A stretch of DNA of 64,000 nt from Alectoria sarmentosa (taxonomy: Eukaryota; Ascomycota; Lecanoromycetes; Lecanorales; Parmeliaceae): positions 54,263-118,262 of the forward strand of contig WOGZ01000083.1 in the NCBI GenBank assembly GCA_009733775.1, read 5' to 3'. The translations under genes were made by a program, and so were the position numbers. How positions within the stretch are numbered: the stretch's first letter is position 1; each line of letters opens with the position of its first letter. The notes beneath the pieces are model-generated. The model had not been told where the DNA came from. It was given only the letters and a program-made list of their open reading frames with translations, and did not search any database. Below, piece by piece: positions 23,761 through 35,055 of the stretch.

Positions 23761-26606
23761 TCAATCACGTGAACCCGGCTGCTCTTCACTGTGTCTCTCT
23801 GTAAGAACGTCGTCTCTCTCCTTGCCACTCCTTTTTCGAACTTTCAATCCGCCCTCGCCGTTCAACGGCGTCTCCGCTCTCCGCGACGAGCTTTCTCTCA
23901 AACTCCCATCGCTGGCCTTGTTTTGCATACCAGAAGAGCTCCATATTCGGGAATTGCGGACATTGTAGTCAAGGGCTGAGTCTTTGTTACTGGGGTCGTA
24001 GTATCCATTGAAATCGCGAGAACTCCAGCTGGCCCGGTGCACGCGCGCTCCGAACGGAGCACTCGTGTATGGGCTATCGAGCTGAGAGCGCGTGCTATTT
24101 GCTCGGCTAGCTCGAGCAGTGACTGGGCGAGCAATAGAGACACGAGAGCCGAGGGGATCATGGACGCTTCCGATGTAGTCTTCATCTTCATCCTCGATCT
24201 TGGGTTCACGACGAACGGAAGTTACATTAAAGTAAGGTCCTTTGGGCTCTTCCGGAGGTGGTGGGGGAGGCAGGGGAACATCCGGCGCTGTCTTCTCCAT
24301 GTGAGCAAAGTAGCGCTGGCGAATCTTTTCCAATTTCTGAGGTTTGAAGTTCTCGTGGTTGCGAGTAAGAGACATGTAGCTTGATATGGCGCCGATGACA
24401 ATTGCAATCATCAATAAAATGGCCAGGACACCTTGTATGACAATGATCACAATACCAATGACAGTTGTTGTTATGCGTTGTAGGTTGAATCGAGCATCAA
24501 AGGCCGCGGAAAGAGCGACTGTGGCAACCTTGCTGAATCCAAGGAGATAAACCATCAGAGCATTGAGTCGGGCACCCTCAAAAGGTTTCGTCAGGACTAT
24601 GACGACCAAGGCGATGATCTCCACCACAAGCAGGCCAAAGACTTGAGTCAATGGATGGCCAGCAGCACCTCCATAGAAGCACGCTCGGACAAATTCATAT
24701 ACCAACCAAACGGCAAAAAACCACCACCGTGTCCGCCGGAAGCGTGCAGCTAGCCAACCAAACCGCGTGGTATAGTCTTCGTCTTGGTGGACCCCGGCTC
24801 GCTGAGGGTCTTCATTGATGTAACGCATTCTCCTCCAAGGTACGGATCCGGCGGAGACCGTTATTTGCGGCTTTTCCGATCTATAACTCTCGAGCTTGAG
24901 CCCATACCATGGAACGGGACCGACTGCCTTAGTCTTTTCGAGGTGGACTCTATCCGGCACTGTTTCGTAGTGTCCCAACCGAAGGCGGTAGAAGCAAGCG
25001 TAACCAGCTATGCCCAACATGCCCACGAAGAAGACGACGAACACAAGAGCGGCAATGGCGGTGACGCCAGCGGAGCCTTTATAGGTGAACTCAAAGAGCG
25101 TCAGGAACATCATCATGAAAAAAGCAATGAACATCATGCGGAGGGCGCCTTGTGCAGTGTACAGAAGCCAATGAGCTCTAAAGTGTGCAAGTCTTTCCGT
25201 TTTGACAAGATTCGCCTTGCTTAATGCTTCAATGATCCATTTGAACGCAACCACCAAGGCAGTCATAAGGGCTATAAAGATCAGAAGCCAGAGGAAGCCA
25301 GTCATGAACGCGTTCGATGCTGGAATACCCTCTTCAGACAAAGTGCCTGCAAAGCCAGAAAAGTTGCCTGGAATGGGCAAACCTGGCTTGACAGGACTTC
25401 CGTACCAGGGTGAAGCGCTCGATGAATTCGAGGCGGCCCTTTTGGCAACATGATTTTCAAGCTCTCTGGTTCTTAGCATGTTCCATTGTTGATCGAGCGA
25501 GTCTAGGTATCGCTGGGAAAACTCGAGGCTCGCTCGCTTGTAAATTTGGGATATCGAATAGCCGCCACCAAGGTCGTTCGCTGAGGCCCCTGAACTTGCT
25601 GCTCCAACGATACTGGTGTTGCCCTTGTTGGAGCCAATGAGCTGGTTGATGCTGTTCTGCATTGGCTCGCTGTAAATCATTCCAGCGCTCCAGGCAAAAT
25701 TGCTCCAGAAGGCCGCTAGCACACTTGGCCAATTCATTGACAAAGCTCCCGTGAAATAAATATGATGAAAAACGGCGAAGACGACGAATACCGACAGTGA
25801 GTGGGCGTAGTGAGTGCGCATTGTCGGTATGTGATCCCCATAGATTGCTGTGGCCAGGGATGCGACTATGGCCACAAGTGAAAAAATACCCAGCACGGTA
25901 CCCACTGAGCTAGGGTGCGAGAAACTGGCTCCATTTGTAACCACTGCTGAATAACATCCTATCTCCGTCTCTGTAGAATTACCGAAGATACGTAGGATGG
26001 CCTGACCTTCAAAGTCTGGTATTCCCAGAGCGATTGCAGGGATTCCGGACACGTCCGACTGGTCGACAGGGATGATACCATCAGCAGAGATAGGGACGCT
26101 GCTGTTCATGGGACAAAGACTGCAACACTTTAGTGAAAGAAAGCGCAAGGCATTCGAAGTTTGCATACCTGTATATTTGGGCGTTGCAGGGGTTGAAGGT
26201 GAGGTCGAAGCGAGATTCTCCGTACGCGAAAACGCCAATGTACACTGCTAGAGTCAATGCAAGCCCGTCGGTCAATGGGGTGCAAAAACATACTCATGAT
26301 ACTCTCGTTGGCCACATTAGTATTCCCCTCCAGATGGAACAGCACCGTCATGTTATCCTGGTAGTACGCAGCATCGAAGCGCGTAACATTGATCAAGGAG
26401 CTGCCCAAGCAATCGCCGAAGTCCTGTGTATACAGCGCTGGCTTCCTGTCATCACGCAGATATATAGTCTCCCCAGCGCTGTTTGTAGTCTGTATCCAGA
26501 GATCGTCTTTGGTGAAGGTGAGGTCTATGAGCGAGAGGAATGAGACGACAAGAAGCAGGAGGGCCGACGATGACCGACTGCCCGAGGAAGAGTGCAGAAG
26601 GAGCAT
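23761..26606 (-). CDS. FLC/TRP-like membrane protein (flavin carrier family)
   Basis: Minus strand, three exons: 26606..26294, 26247..26169 and 26119..23761. Introns are 26293..26248 (or ..26245) and 26168..26120. The product is 915-916 aa. Residues 1-33 form a signal peptide (hydrophobic core ALLLLVVSFLSL). An N-terminal lumenal/extracellular ML-like domain follows, with conserved FGDCLG, FAYGESRFDLTFNPC and SLCPMN segments. Next comes a multi-span TRP-like membrane domain, then a cytosolic tail with a proline run (PLPPPPPPEEP) and many Ser/Arg. Yeast Flc proteins act in ER/vacuole calcium handling and were linked to FAD uptake and cell-wall integrity. A similar role is likely but unproved. 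Intron 1 ends in a TAGCAG tandem acceptor, so two isoforms differing at one residue are possible. Confidence 0.9.
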
Positions 26607-27515
26607 TTTGAAGTCGCAAAATTTGGAAGATTTGAGTCTTGAGGAGGGAGAAGAGGTATTGAAACGGATTTTCGCATCGATTTGGTTGAGTGAAGGTCAG
26701 CTAGCTATCGTGGTCCAATGCAATGCTGACGATTGAGGCCGAGTAAGGTATTCTTCGGCTCTCCCAATTCCCGAGACTCAGAGAAAGTGTGCAGTGTTAA
26801 CGAGAGACGTGTTCATCCTTTGAGAATATGAGGAAGAGATGCCTGGAAACGAAGGCATGACGGTCAACATCAATCGAATTGGAATATCATAAGTGAACGA
26901 GTGTACCGGTTCAGAGGGAGAGTATCTTGAGTGAACTGACGTACCTGTAGTACCTGCTTTACCACTAAGGCATCATGCAAATGTAAGATACCTTACCTAC
27001 TTCTGCCGCCGATGGTGCTTACCGTACTGGGAATAGTATGCTTTCATCTGCTCACCACGATAATACTCGGACTGTCCAGCAGTGTGACTGACTTGGTAGA
27101 ACGAGGACACCAATAGTCCCCCCGTCCCTTCCACAGTCCCATAAATTTTCTACAGCCAGATGTCGCTTGATCTATTGGCATCCTCGCTCTCTCAAGTATC
27201 TCATTCCTGGACGGCACGAGTACTCTACTCGTCTCGCCGAAAAGTCTATCCTCTTGGCAGTCCGGTGCGGAAACACCCACCAATCACACCATCTCGTTTC
27301 GCCTCAATTCGACGCTTGAAACTTATTACGTATGAAGCTAGCCTTTTACGACTAGACTGCCAAGAGGATAGACTTTTCGGCGAGACGAGTAGAGTATTGT
27401 ACATGGAGTAAGGTATCCATCGTTGAATAAGGTAAGACATGATGATTGAAATGAGATCTAAAGAAACACACCGTCCATGTCTTCCAAGTCCTGAATACGC
27501 TCGCGCTCGTGTCAA
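26607..27515. other. Intergenic with a perfect inverted repeat
   Basis: This is the presumed promoter region of the FLC-like gene plus the 3' flank of the ankyrin-BTB gene. No gene seen. The only clear structure is the 42-bp inverted repeat at 27221-27396. Confidence 0.6.
27221..27396. repeat. Perfect 42-bp inverted repeat with 92-bp spacer
   Basis: Positions 27221-27262 and 27355-27396 are exact reverse complements over 42 bases; the match stops sharply at both edges. The 92-base spacer has no symmetry. Transcription across it would give a long hairpin. The arms are identical, so they are recent or kept by gene conversion. I see no target-site duplication and no coding potential, so a MITE is possible but unproved. 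Confidence 0.85.
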
Positions 27516-29517
27516 CTAAGCATCGAGCTTTAATCGGTCTAAAAGTCCGTCTATCTTGCCAAGCAGTATCTGATAGTTGATTGCATCCCCCTCCAGCTCA
27601 TCCCCCGCCATCTCCCCATCCAGGGTCCTGATGGTACCGTTGTTCATCGTCATCTTCTCCGATGAAAACTCCACATCGCCTCGTGCAGCGTCACCATTGG
27701 CCACATCGACGCCTTCATCCTCAGGCAGCTTTCCATCCGGGTTGGGCTCAACTTCTGTGGGAATTGTAGGCTCCTCTTCCATCATGTCTTCCAGACCAGA
27801 ATCTTCGAAGCGTAGGCGGAAGCGCTCTGATAGATAATACCGGATGTCATCAAGTAGCTCGATAGTATCCGTTTCTTGTCTTCCTTTGATCCTGTTCGCG
27901 CTCTCTCGAACAAGGTCTGCGAAATCCTCCTCATCAATGTGAGATTCTAGTCTGTAGGCAAAATACCTGGCACCGAACTCTTCGAGTCTTGATACGCGTG
28001 TGAGCCAACCTGCGCGAACCACGTCGTAAATGTCTAAGTCTTCTTGCTCGGGGGATGAAGCGTCGGCAGGGCCCAATCTCACAGGAATTTGCGACATTGA
28101 CCCGTTACCGAGAGTGCTAACTACCATTGCGGCCTTAAGTTTCAGCTTTTCGATTAAGAGGAGATCGGCAGCAAACAGAACGTCGATAGCGATATCTAGA
28201 TGGAAATCGGTCTTCTCCGTGTAAAGAAACTTCAGAACAACCTCCAAGACTTCCGGTGAGCAATCTATGGGAATCGTCTGTAAATGCTCTGTGGTTTGTG
28301 CCTCCCGAAATGCCGAAGAGAACATCGTAAGGAAGTACTCTGACCGCAAGAGCATAGCCCGGTGAACAGGAAATAATGTGGATTTCCGAGGCTGTCGATT
28401 CCGAGACGGAGAACGCGATATCTGGTCTAGGGGGCCGATGGGGATGCTCTTCCTCTTCTCAGTCTCTTTTTTCTGGGGATTTTCCATCAAAGGAGGTTCG
28501 GTCTCAGAGGCATCTTCGGATTCATCCGCCCTCAGCAGCACATCTGCAAAAATTTCGTTGCTCCGATCCCATCTGACATTGTCAGCCTTAGCCATGTCGA
28601 TGATAACCTTATGCTTCAGCACGTTGTTCGAGAACCAAGCCTCCAGCTGATTCCGGCCTTTCTCAACCTCATCTGTCCTCCGCTGTCTCGCAAGTCTGCG
28701 GTCACCGCTTTCAATGATACCATCCCAGAGAGTCATGATCTCTAATTGCCTGCTTATCTTGTCGATCCCTTCCAATACTTCGTCCTCGGAAAAACCCGTG
28801 CCGGGGCCACCGCCAACATCGTTGGGGATTTCGCCAAGGTATATGTACTTGATGGCTGTTCCAAAAGCTTGCGGGGGAATCGCCGAAGGTAGTTTCCATG
28901 ACACTATGTCAGGTGCGACAGACAACTTCCTCGCGAAGTACGGAGACCTCGCAGATAAAACGAATTTGTGAAGATGGAATGACTCCTCAGCGGCGGCAAC
29001 GAGGATGTCGGAGGTTTGGGGATGCTCTCTATTCAATAGGGAGCTTATGTGCGAGGCGAGAGGTTGCAGTGCATCCGTAGATTTCGAATAGTCATATGAC
29101 AGCAATAGATTCCGTATTCGGTCATTAAGGGCATTATAGAGACATCTCTCTCCTTGGAACGTGTCTCGTTCGCAAAGAGCACCGGATTCGAGTAGCAGCT
29201 GGACAACCTCGAAATGACCGCAAAGACTGGCCTTGCCTTGAGGCGTTAGCAAGCAATGATTAGGGAGTCTGGGGGAGATCAAGATGTACTCATACCAGGA
29301 TCAGAGGCGTGTAATCGAAGCGATCTCTCGCATTGATGTTGGCACCCTCTGTAATCATCTCCTGGCAAGTCTTCAGGTCTCCGCGACGACAAGCTTCACA
29401 TAATTTGAAAAACGTTTCGCTGACATCGAGAGGGTTGTCTTCCTTGAGTTTGCCATCCTCGATCAGCTTCTTCTCTGCCTGAAGACTGGCTTCAATCTGG
29501 TCCTTTCTAAGTACCAT
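27516..29517 (-). CDS. Ankyrin repeat and double BTB/POZ domain protein
   Basis: Minus strand, exons 29517..29296 and 29231..27516, giving 645 aa. The start is the ATG of MVLRKDQIEASL. Residues about 40-110 hold ankyrin-type repeats (GDLKTCQEMITEGANINARD, then TPLIL-ASLCGHFEVVQLLLESGA). Two BTB/POZ domains follow: the first begins near residue 146 (TSDILVAAAEESFHLHKFVL). The second starts near residue 300 (EIFADVLL), is split by a charged insert of about 50 residues, and resumes at TLFPVHRAMLLRSEYF. The C-terminus is acidic. The layout matches ABTB1-type proteins and fission yeast Btb3, substrate adaptors of cullin-3 ubiquitin ligases. The intron (29295..29232, 64 nt) has a good GTATGA donor and CTAAC branch site but an AAG acceptor. 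That splice is required to give the conserved TPLILASLCGH. Confidence 0.88.
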
Positions 29518-29853
29518 AGTGATTTGAGCACTGCAATGATCTCTAGCTGCCCGGCAGCAAGTCAGTGGTAGCAACAGAAATGGAAATCTCTCATACAATC
29601 GAGCGCGAGTGTGGCGTCACACGTGCCAAGACTTCTAATCTTATCACCTTGTGACACGGGTGTTGCTCCTTGCGACGGACGAAGTAAACATGGGGATCTG
29701 CAAGGTACCATCAATCTACATTTCAACACCCATGAACGCCTGATATTAATACAAGGACTCTTCTACCATAACCATGACTTTAGTATCCAAGTAATCATAT
29801 CACAGTTTATCCTGTCAACATTTGACGCATCAAGCTCACTCGCCATCGCCAGC
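29518..29853. promoter_or_regulatory. Shared divergent promoter region
   Basis: Only 336 bases separate the start codons of the ankyrin-BTB gene (minus) and the NIMA kinase gene (plus). Both promoters and 5' leaders must fit here, so the pair may be controlled together. I did not identify specific binding sites. Confidence 0.6.
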
Positions 29854-32105
29854 ATGGCGACCTCAATGGAGTCAGAGAAATATGAAGTACTGGAGACAAT
29901 AGGTAAAGACTCGACGTTGGCCCGACAAATGTGGGATTACGGAACTGATAGTTCTTACAGGTCGAGGATCCTTTGGCATAATCAGAAAGGTCAAAAGAAT
30001 ATCAGACGGTCATGTAAGTTATTAGCTCAGAGACTCTAAAGACTTCACGGCTATTAAGAAACATCCTTTCCAGATCCTATGCCGGAAAGAGATTCAGTAC
30101 ATCAAAATGTCTCAGAAGGAGCGAGAACAGCTTCACGCCGAGTTCTCTATTCTCAACTCCCTAAAACACCCGAACATTGTAGGATACTACCACCGAGAGC
30201 ACCTGAAACCGACACAGGAACTCTATCTGTACATGGAATATTGTGGAGGAGGTGATCTCAGCAAGGAGATTCTCAAACTCAAAGAAAAGAACCAGTACGC
30301 TGATGAGGAATACATTTGGAGTATATTCTCACAACTCGTCGCCGCTCTATACCGGTGCCATTATGGAGTCGATGCTCCGGAGGTCGGCAGGAACGCCATG
30401 GGACCAAGCGGTGCTCCGAAGCCATTGGGCTTGAAAGGAAAGAACCAAGTCATGATCTTGCACCGAGACCTAAAACCGGAAAACAGTCAGTTGCAGGAAA
30501 CATTGGATGCGTAGCCTAACGCTGATTGTCGCAGTATTCCTCGGCGCAGACAACTCGGTCAAGCTTGGAGACTTCGGATTGTCGAAGCTGATGCAATCCC
30601 ATGACTTCGCTTCGACATACGTCGGAACGCCATTCTACATGTCGCCTGAGATATGTGCTGCAGAACGATATACCCTTCACTCGGATATTTGGTCTCTTGG
30701 ATGCGTGATGTACGAGCTGTGCGCGCGGACTCAACCTTTCAACGCCAAGACACATTTTAATCTAATACAGAAGATCAAAGAAGGTCGAGTAGATCCACTA
30801 CCAAGCGTGTACTCTCTTGAGTTACAAAATGTTATTAAGAGCTGCTTGAACATCAATCCCCTAAAGCGACCTGACACTGCGAACCTGTTGAATCTTCCTG
30901 CTGTGCGATTAATGAGAAAGGAGAGGGAAGTAGTTGAACTAGGAAGATTGCTGAGGGTGAAAGAAGAACAGGCCACGCGAAAAGCTCAAGAGGCCGAGAT
31001 CAAAGCTTTGAGCTTGAACGGAGAGAAGGAGAACATGAGGGCTGCGTTGGAATCGACAATACGTCGAGAATGGGAGGTGAAGGCTAGACTCGAAATCGAC
31101 CGACAAGTCCAGATGGAGAAGGAGAAGCTCCATGAAATTTTCGAGATCGAGATCCGGTCGAGAGTCGACGCGGAAGTGCAATCACGGCTTAGATCGCAGC
31201 CAATTGGAAAAGAAGTCGGACCACCTACTCCACCGGACGTCCCATTTTCGTCCGTCAGTACAAACGCGGACTCCGATTTTCTGTCGTCGACGGACTTGAG
31301 CAGCCTCTCCATCGACTCATCCCCAGTTGTCCAGTCCAAAACACCACCTAAGAAGAGAACGCGAGCCGCACTATCTCGGGCTCGCACTGAATTTGACTCA
31401 CCAATGGATGTACAGATGGTTGACCCTTCACCAATGTCGATCGCCTGCCTGTCCCTCTCACCCCGCCGTACAGCCGCAGCAAAAGCATCTGGGATACCCA
31501 ATAGCAAGAATATCTTCGCTGCGGCCGCAGCCCAAAAGCACCGACTCGCGCCTCAAGCATTCTCACCCCGTTCCTCACTCATTGAAAACGAGGAAGATGC
31601 ACTGCCTGACCTGCCTTCACCCACCCGGCCACCGTCGGGTCTACTTGATCCTTTCAAAGCTCCAGGCCGACCTGGTCTACTCCGCCAGAAGACTGCGCCA
31701 ATGAATCGCCTTAGCGGGCGTCCTCACCCGACGCTTTTCCCCACAGCAGTATCTGATCGACCATCCCGAGCTCCATCAGCCCCGAGTCCCAAGCACTCGG
31801 GTTTCTCGCCTGTCCGCAAGGCACCGCCCAAACCAGCTATCAGCAGCACAGAGAAAGAAATGTTCAAAGCCGTCATACAGCGAAACCTGCTCGGGCAGAA
31901 CGGAGGGGGAAGGACGTTGGTTGAGCTAGCACAGGCGAGGGCTGGAGGCCTCAGTCAGGCGCAGAAAATAGAGAAGGGAGTGGTAGAGGAGACCATGAGA
32001 GAGAATCTGAGAAGTAGTTGGGAGGTGCCAATTTGGGATCCAGAGAGAGATGAGATGCCAAGCCCATTTTTGGCCAGGGGTGGGAAAGGTTTACAAAGGC
32101 TGTGA
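29854..32105 (+). CDS. nimA: NIMA-related serine/threonine protein kinase
   Basis: Four exons: 29854-29902, 29961-30013, 30074-30485 and 30535-32105. All introns are 49-60 nt with GT-AG ends. The spliced frame is 695 codons (694 aa). The kinase domain is at the N-terminus: glycine loop GRGSFG (17-22), beta-3 lysine about K39 in LCRKEI, catalytic loop HRDLKPEN (Asp166), DFG (Asp184), activation segment GTPFYMSPE, and SDIWSLGCVMYEL. It carries the insertion before HRDLKPEN that is usual in fungal NIMA kinases. A coiled coil follows (about 300-410, Glu/Lys/Arg-rich), then a Ser/Pro-rich tail with many SP/TP sites. NIMA drives mitotic entry in Aspergillus nidulans and acts at the nuclear pore, spindle pole and septum. 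Length and domain order fit NIMA. The symbol is by family likeness. Confidence 0.9.
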
Positions 32106-35055
32106 CGGTGATCCAATGGAGATGACGCAAATTGTGATCACGGGTGACTGCAAAGGGTAGATGGAGTTTCTTTGATGGGAGCATGACTGAAGACGACTGT
32201 CACTGAACGTTTGGAGGTCACAAGAACCTGATGGTTCCAGGAAATTCGCCCCTCCCGTTCCCGGCGCTTCTGGCACGTTCGCAAGTCTTCGCATTCTCAT
32301 GCAAGTATGCGTTGAGTAAAGAGGTTCTTGGAAGTAGCTGAAACATTGGAAAGCTGCAATGTCGTCCTCTCCGGGATAAGTTGCATGAAAGACGCCAGAG
32401 CTGTGGGCAAAATCTTCACATGTCACGCAATTGGAGGTTACGACCTTGCACAAAAAATTAATTTCTTAGTCAAGATATTAGCGGACGAGCCATTGGGGTG
32501 ATGCATGAATTGGCAATTTCTAGGATCCAGACCTCAAAAATATCAGATGCGGAAGGAATCTTGAGCGAAGTGTTTCAGTAAGGCCCGCAGTCGTGGCCCA
32601 AACTCTCGGCCGCGTTTCGTTTCTTTTCGTTGAGCGCCACGTCTTCAAAGATATGGGTTCAGGTCCCTAATGCCTTGGTTGGCAAAAGGGAGTGACCTCA
32701 AATGTGAGTACCGTAGTGACTCGCCCTGTTCCGCTATGCTTGCGGAAAACGCTGTGTACAGGCCCATTCGAAAGTTTCTCTGGGAGATCTCACTTCGGAC
32801 AGATCTCGTCCAGTCAAGGTTCTTAATGATAAAAACGATGCGAGGCGGTCCGCTAACTTCAAATGAGAGATGCAAGGCTTGCCACATGAATATTTTGGAC
32901 ATTAGATTGTAGGAGCTCCAGAACTATTCGGACGAACCTGGGAAACCATTCAATGCTGTTCCTTTAGCAAACAAGCGTTGCACTGGATTCGACTCGCGAC
33001 CAGACTTGTGGTCGCTGACCCTCGAGATGTTTGACAGCTTAGACTTGTATGACTGCAACGATGGCATATATGCGCCCTATTCTTGGCCGAACGGTGATTG
33101 ATGTTGGATATCGCCTGTTGTGGACAGATTTAGAGTGACAGGTAATTGAGCCGGTAGATCAAACAGCCACTAGAATCTGACAGCGGCGCCGACCTTGACT
33201 CGCCACCAAGAAACATAGTTGCGTCTCGGATAGGCAGTGGGAATGAAGCAATTCGTCCGTGTGGAACGCTGGCGATCTTCAGGGTGGCAGGATTAAGTTT
33301 AGCTCTTGGACATTCAGGAGGAGAATTGGTTAGCGCGATGAGAAGGGATGAGGAGTGAGTGGCGGGTTACTCGAGCCTTTGGAGCTGTTAGCCTGTCCAC
33401 AGATGAACCTTGTGGAGGATTGCAGTCGACGCAATTGATGTTGAGTTTGTACGAGTAGAGTACATGACCGAGTCGGCATTAACATGGTCCAATGTCCTCG
33501 GCCGAGCAGTCTATGAATAGCAACGCGGGCCTCTTTAGCTTTCAGGATCATCATTTACCTATTACGAGTGAAATTTCAAACCTTGCCCTCTACTTTACTA
33601 CCTCTGGCCCTCTGCTTAGCAACCCTGATAAAATCAAAAATAATTAGCACTTTGTGATAGTAATAATAACAATAATCATACTCACAATCATAATTCTTTG
33701 ATCATCGCAAGTGCGAAGGATGATGGTGGAAAGGTCATGACAGAAATTGACAGTAATAGCGGTCTCACAGGGTTACACATGTTCATCCCAATAATAGGCA
33801 TCACCAGGCATCGTCAAGAGAGACGATCAAGCCGGCGCGGAGATTCCTCCTGCGTTAGCCGATCGTCAAAGGCTGCGTCAGAATCCATGTACCCCTCGTA
33901 CCATGGCCCCTCTCTCAAACTTTTGCGTGATCCATGGCCAACACCTTTCCGACCTGTCAGGAAGTCACGAAGACCGCTCAGCTGCTTATCATGTCGCTGT
34001 GTTAATATGTGATCATGTATTACATGAAGCACGAGAGTCCGAGCCCTCGGGGCCCTCAGGGGTGGGGTTTTGGCCGACCTGCACCTAGTAGCGACTGCAC
34101 GTTGGGCACTCTACTCGTACTCTACATTATGCTGGCGACATGCACCCCCCTGGAATCACATCTAGTTCTGTGTCCAGCCACCCTTCCCTTCAACCCATGC
34201 CTTTTGTCCTTTTGTGAAACACTCTGCCAATAGTAGAGTGCCTTGGTGGTTGCAAGAGCAAGCCTTGCGCCAGGCATTCATCATTATTTGAGTGACCAGA
34301 AACATACTGCGAATTCGTACCGTTGAAATTGTAAAACGTGAATGGTCTTTGGCCCGTAGTATTTGAGGATTCTGATCCTCCATGCATCATCCTAAACTAT
34401 GGCAGCCTTGGAAATTGGGTGGAGCTTATGAAGAGAGAGTTGTCCATTCCCATTCTCCCAGTCAAAGTATTATTTTCCAACCGACCGGATGAACTAAAAG
34501 CTAGCATCCGCCGATTTCCTCTTGATAGCGAGCCCGCATCAATTAATTAATCACAGTGGTGCCAGCTCGCTCTTACTACATGCACAGATATTTCCTTTCC
34601 CTGATTCAACCACAGCAATAACTCTTTTTCTCTTCTTCTTCTTCTTCTTCTTCTTCTTCATTGCACTTCACTCGCTTATCTTTCGCAATCACAGACAGGA
34701 AACTCTGAGGCCAAGAAAAATACGTACGATTAAGTTTAAAATTTCACTTGGCGCGTTTTGACTTGACTCTGCAGACTTTTCCACCCGTTTGACCTTGATT
34801 CAATCCATTCTTTGGCATCAATCAGTCCATGCGACATCACAAAAGCATCACGCTCGTTACATAAGCCGTGAATCTCTCTCCGAAAGCGACCTCAGCCCCT
34901 GTCTTTTGGGCGCAATTTCAGAGTCAGCTCCAATGTTAGCCGCTCAGACGTAAGAGTTTGGGACAAGCTGGATCAAGGCTGCACTTGGAATCGAGCTTGT
35001 TTGGATAACTTGGACGATCCATCACTGCTGCTTCTTGCTCGTACCCACATTCAAT
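32106..35055. other. Intergenic, no gene seen
   Basis: Short frames on both strands only. There is a TTC microsatellite at about 34632-34659, and CT-rich sequence precedes the next gene. No motif or RNA gene was recognised. Confidence 0.5.
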
